From assembly GCA_964525945.1 (NCBI GenBank), contig CAZGKX010000018.1, positions 1-39,583 of the forward strand: a DNA stretch of 39,583 nt, written 5' to 3'. How positions within the stretch are numbered: the stretch's first letter is position 1; every line of letters starts with the position of its first letter. The notes under the pieces were generated by a model. The model was not told the DNA's origin. It was given only the letters and a program-made list of their open reading frames with translations, and did no database searches. This document shows, piece after piece, positions 39,521-39,583 of this stretch. The DNA is from CAZGKX01 sp964525945. Lineage in GTDB: Bacteria > Pseudomonadota > Gammaproteobacteria > Legionellales > Legionellaceae. The translations under genes and the position numbers were made by a program.

Positions 39521-39583
39521 ATGAATAAAAGTGAATTGGTTGAGGCCATCGCTAACGGTTCAGGCGTAACTAAAGCAGCAGCG
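39521..39583 (+). CDS. hupB: DNA-binding protein HU (beta-type), 5' part only
   Basis: First 21 codons, MNKSELVEAIANGSGVTKAAA, cut by the window end. This is the HU start (E. coli HU-beta [21 protein letters not shown]). HU is a small histone-like dimer that bends and compacts DNA. ATG 39521 follows AAGGGGAA. Position after lon matches hupB of other gammaproteobacteria. Length and the beta-arm cannot be checked here. Confidence 0.92.
   Translation, partial: MNKSELVEAIANGSGVTKAAA

Overview
The window is a stretch of ordinary bacterial chromosome from a gammaproteobacterium. Best hits by reading are Legionella/Coxiella-like: a moderately AT-rich genome, the block tig-clpP-clpX-lon-hupB, the set yggS-proC-yggT, gmk-rpoZ-spoT-ridA, a Pseudomonas-type NrdA/NrdB pair, a DUF2845 protein, and a few effector-like proteins of unknown function with hydrophobic hairpins. 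The order Legionellales is an inference from gene content and style, not a proof. A run of ten Ns (23149-23158) and a frameshifted rpsT show that this is draft sequence.

Left part (1-12.5 kb). A partial unknown gene runs off the left edge on the minus strand. Then come prfB (with the classical programmed +1 frameshift) and lysS, overlapping by ATGA; a spacer with several copies of a short repeat; ltaE (threonine aldolase); and a secreted SGNH/GDSL hydrolase. Facing them on the minus strand is nrdA-nrdB (class Ia ribonucleotide reductase). Its upstream region carries a perfect NrdR box, a weaker second box three helical turns away, a predicted sigma-70 promoter and two DnaA boxes. A secreted phosphodiester-glycosidase-like protein is divergent from pmbA (tldE).

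Middle (12.3-24.4 kb). The minus strand carries rpsT (frameshifted here) followed at once by infA. The plus strand carries murJ and an M17 aminopeptidase. Facing it on the minus strand is a second M17 enzyme (pepA) overlapping holC. lptF-lptG (LPS export permeases) follow on the plus strand. On the minus strand are yggS (split by the N gap), proC, yggT, a DUF2845 protein and a small conserved-looking protein. A 93-codon orphan gene on the plus strand is wedged between yggS and proC. A dispersed palindromic repeat occurs after pmbA and at the end of holC.

Right part (23.7-39.6 kb). rph (minus) is divergent from a plus-strand string gmk-rpoZ-spoT-ridA-uup and a membrane protein. Two unknown proteins with hydrophobic hairpins follow, one of them with an NC...H arrangement reminiscent of permuted papain-like folds. 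Next is a four-gene tRNA cluster (Pro-Arg-His-Leu) with its own promoter, then tig-clpP, a 51-aa basic protein, clpX (behind a heat-shock-like promoter), lon and the first 21 codons of hupB.

The window is mostly housekeeping: translation termination and charging, dNTP supply, cell-envelope export, stringent response and protein quality control. I found no CRISPR array, transposase, prophage or complete new system. The most promising unexplained parts are the effector-like pair beside the tRNA cluster, the orphan inserted in the yggS-proC operon, the dispersed palindromic repeat, and the composite nrd control region.
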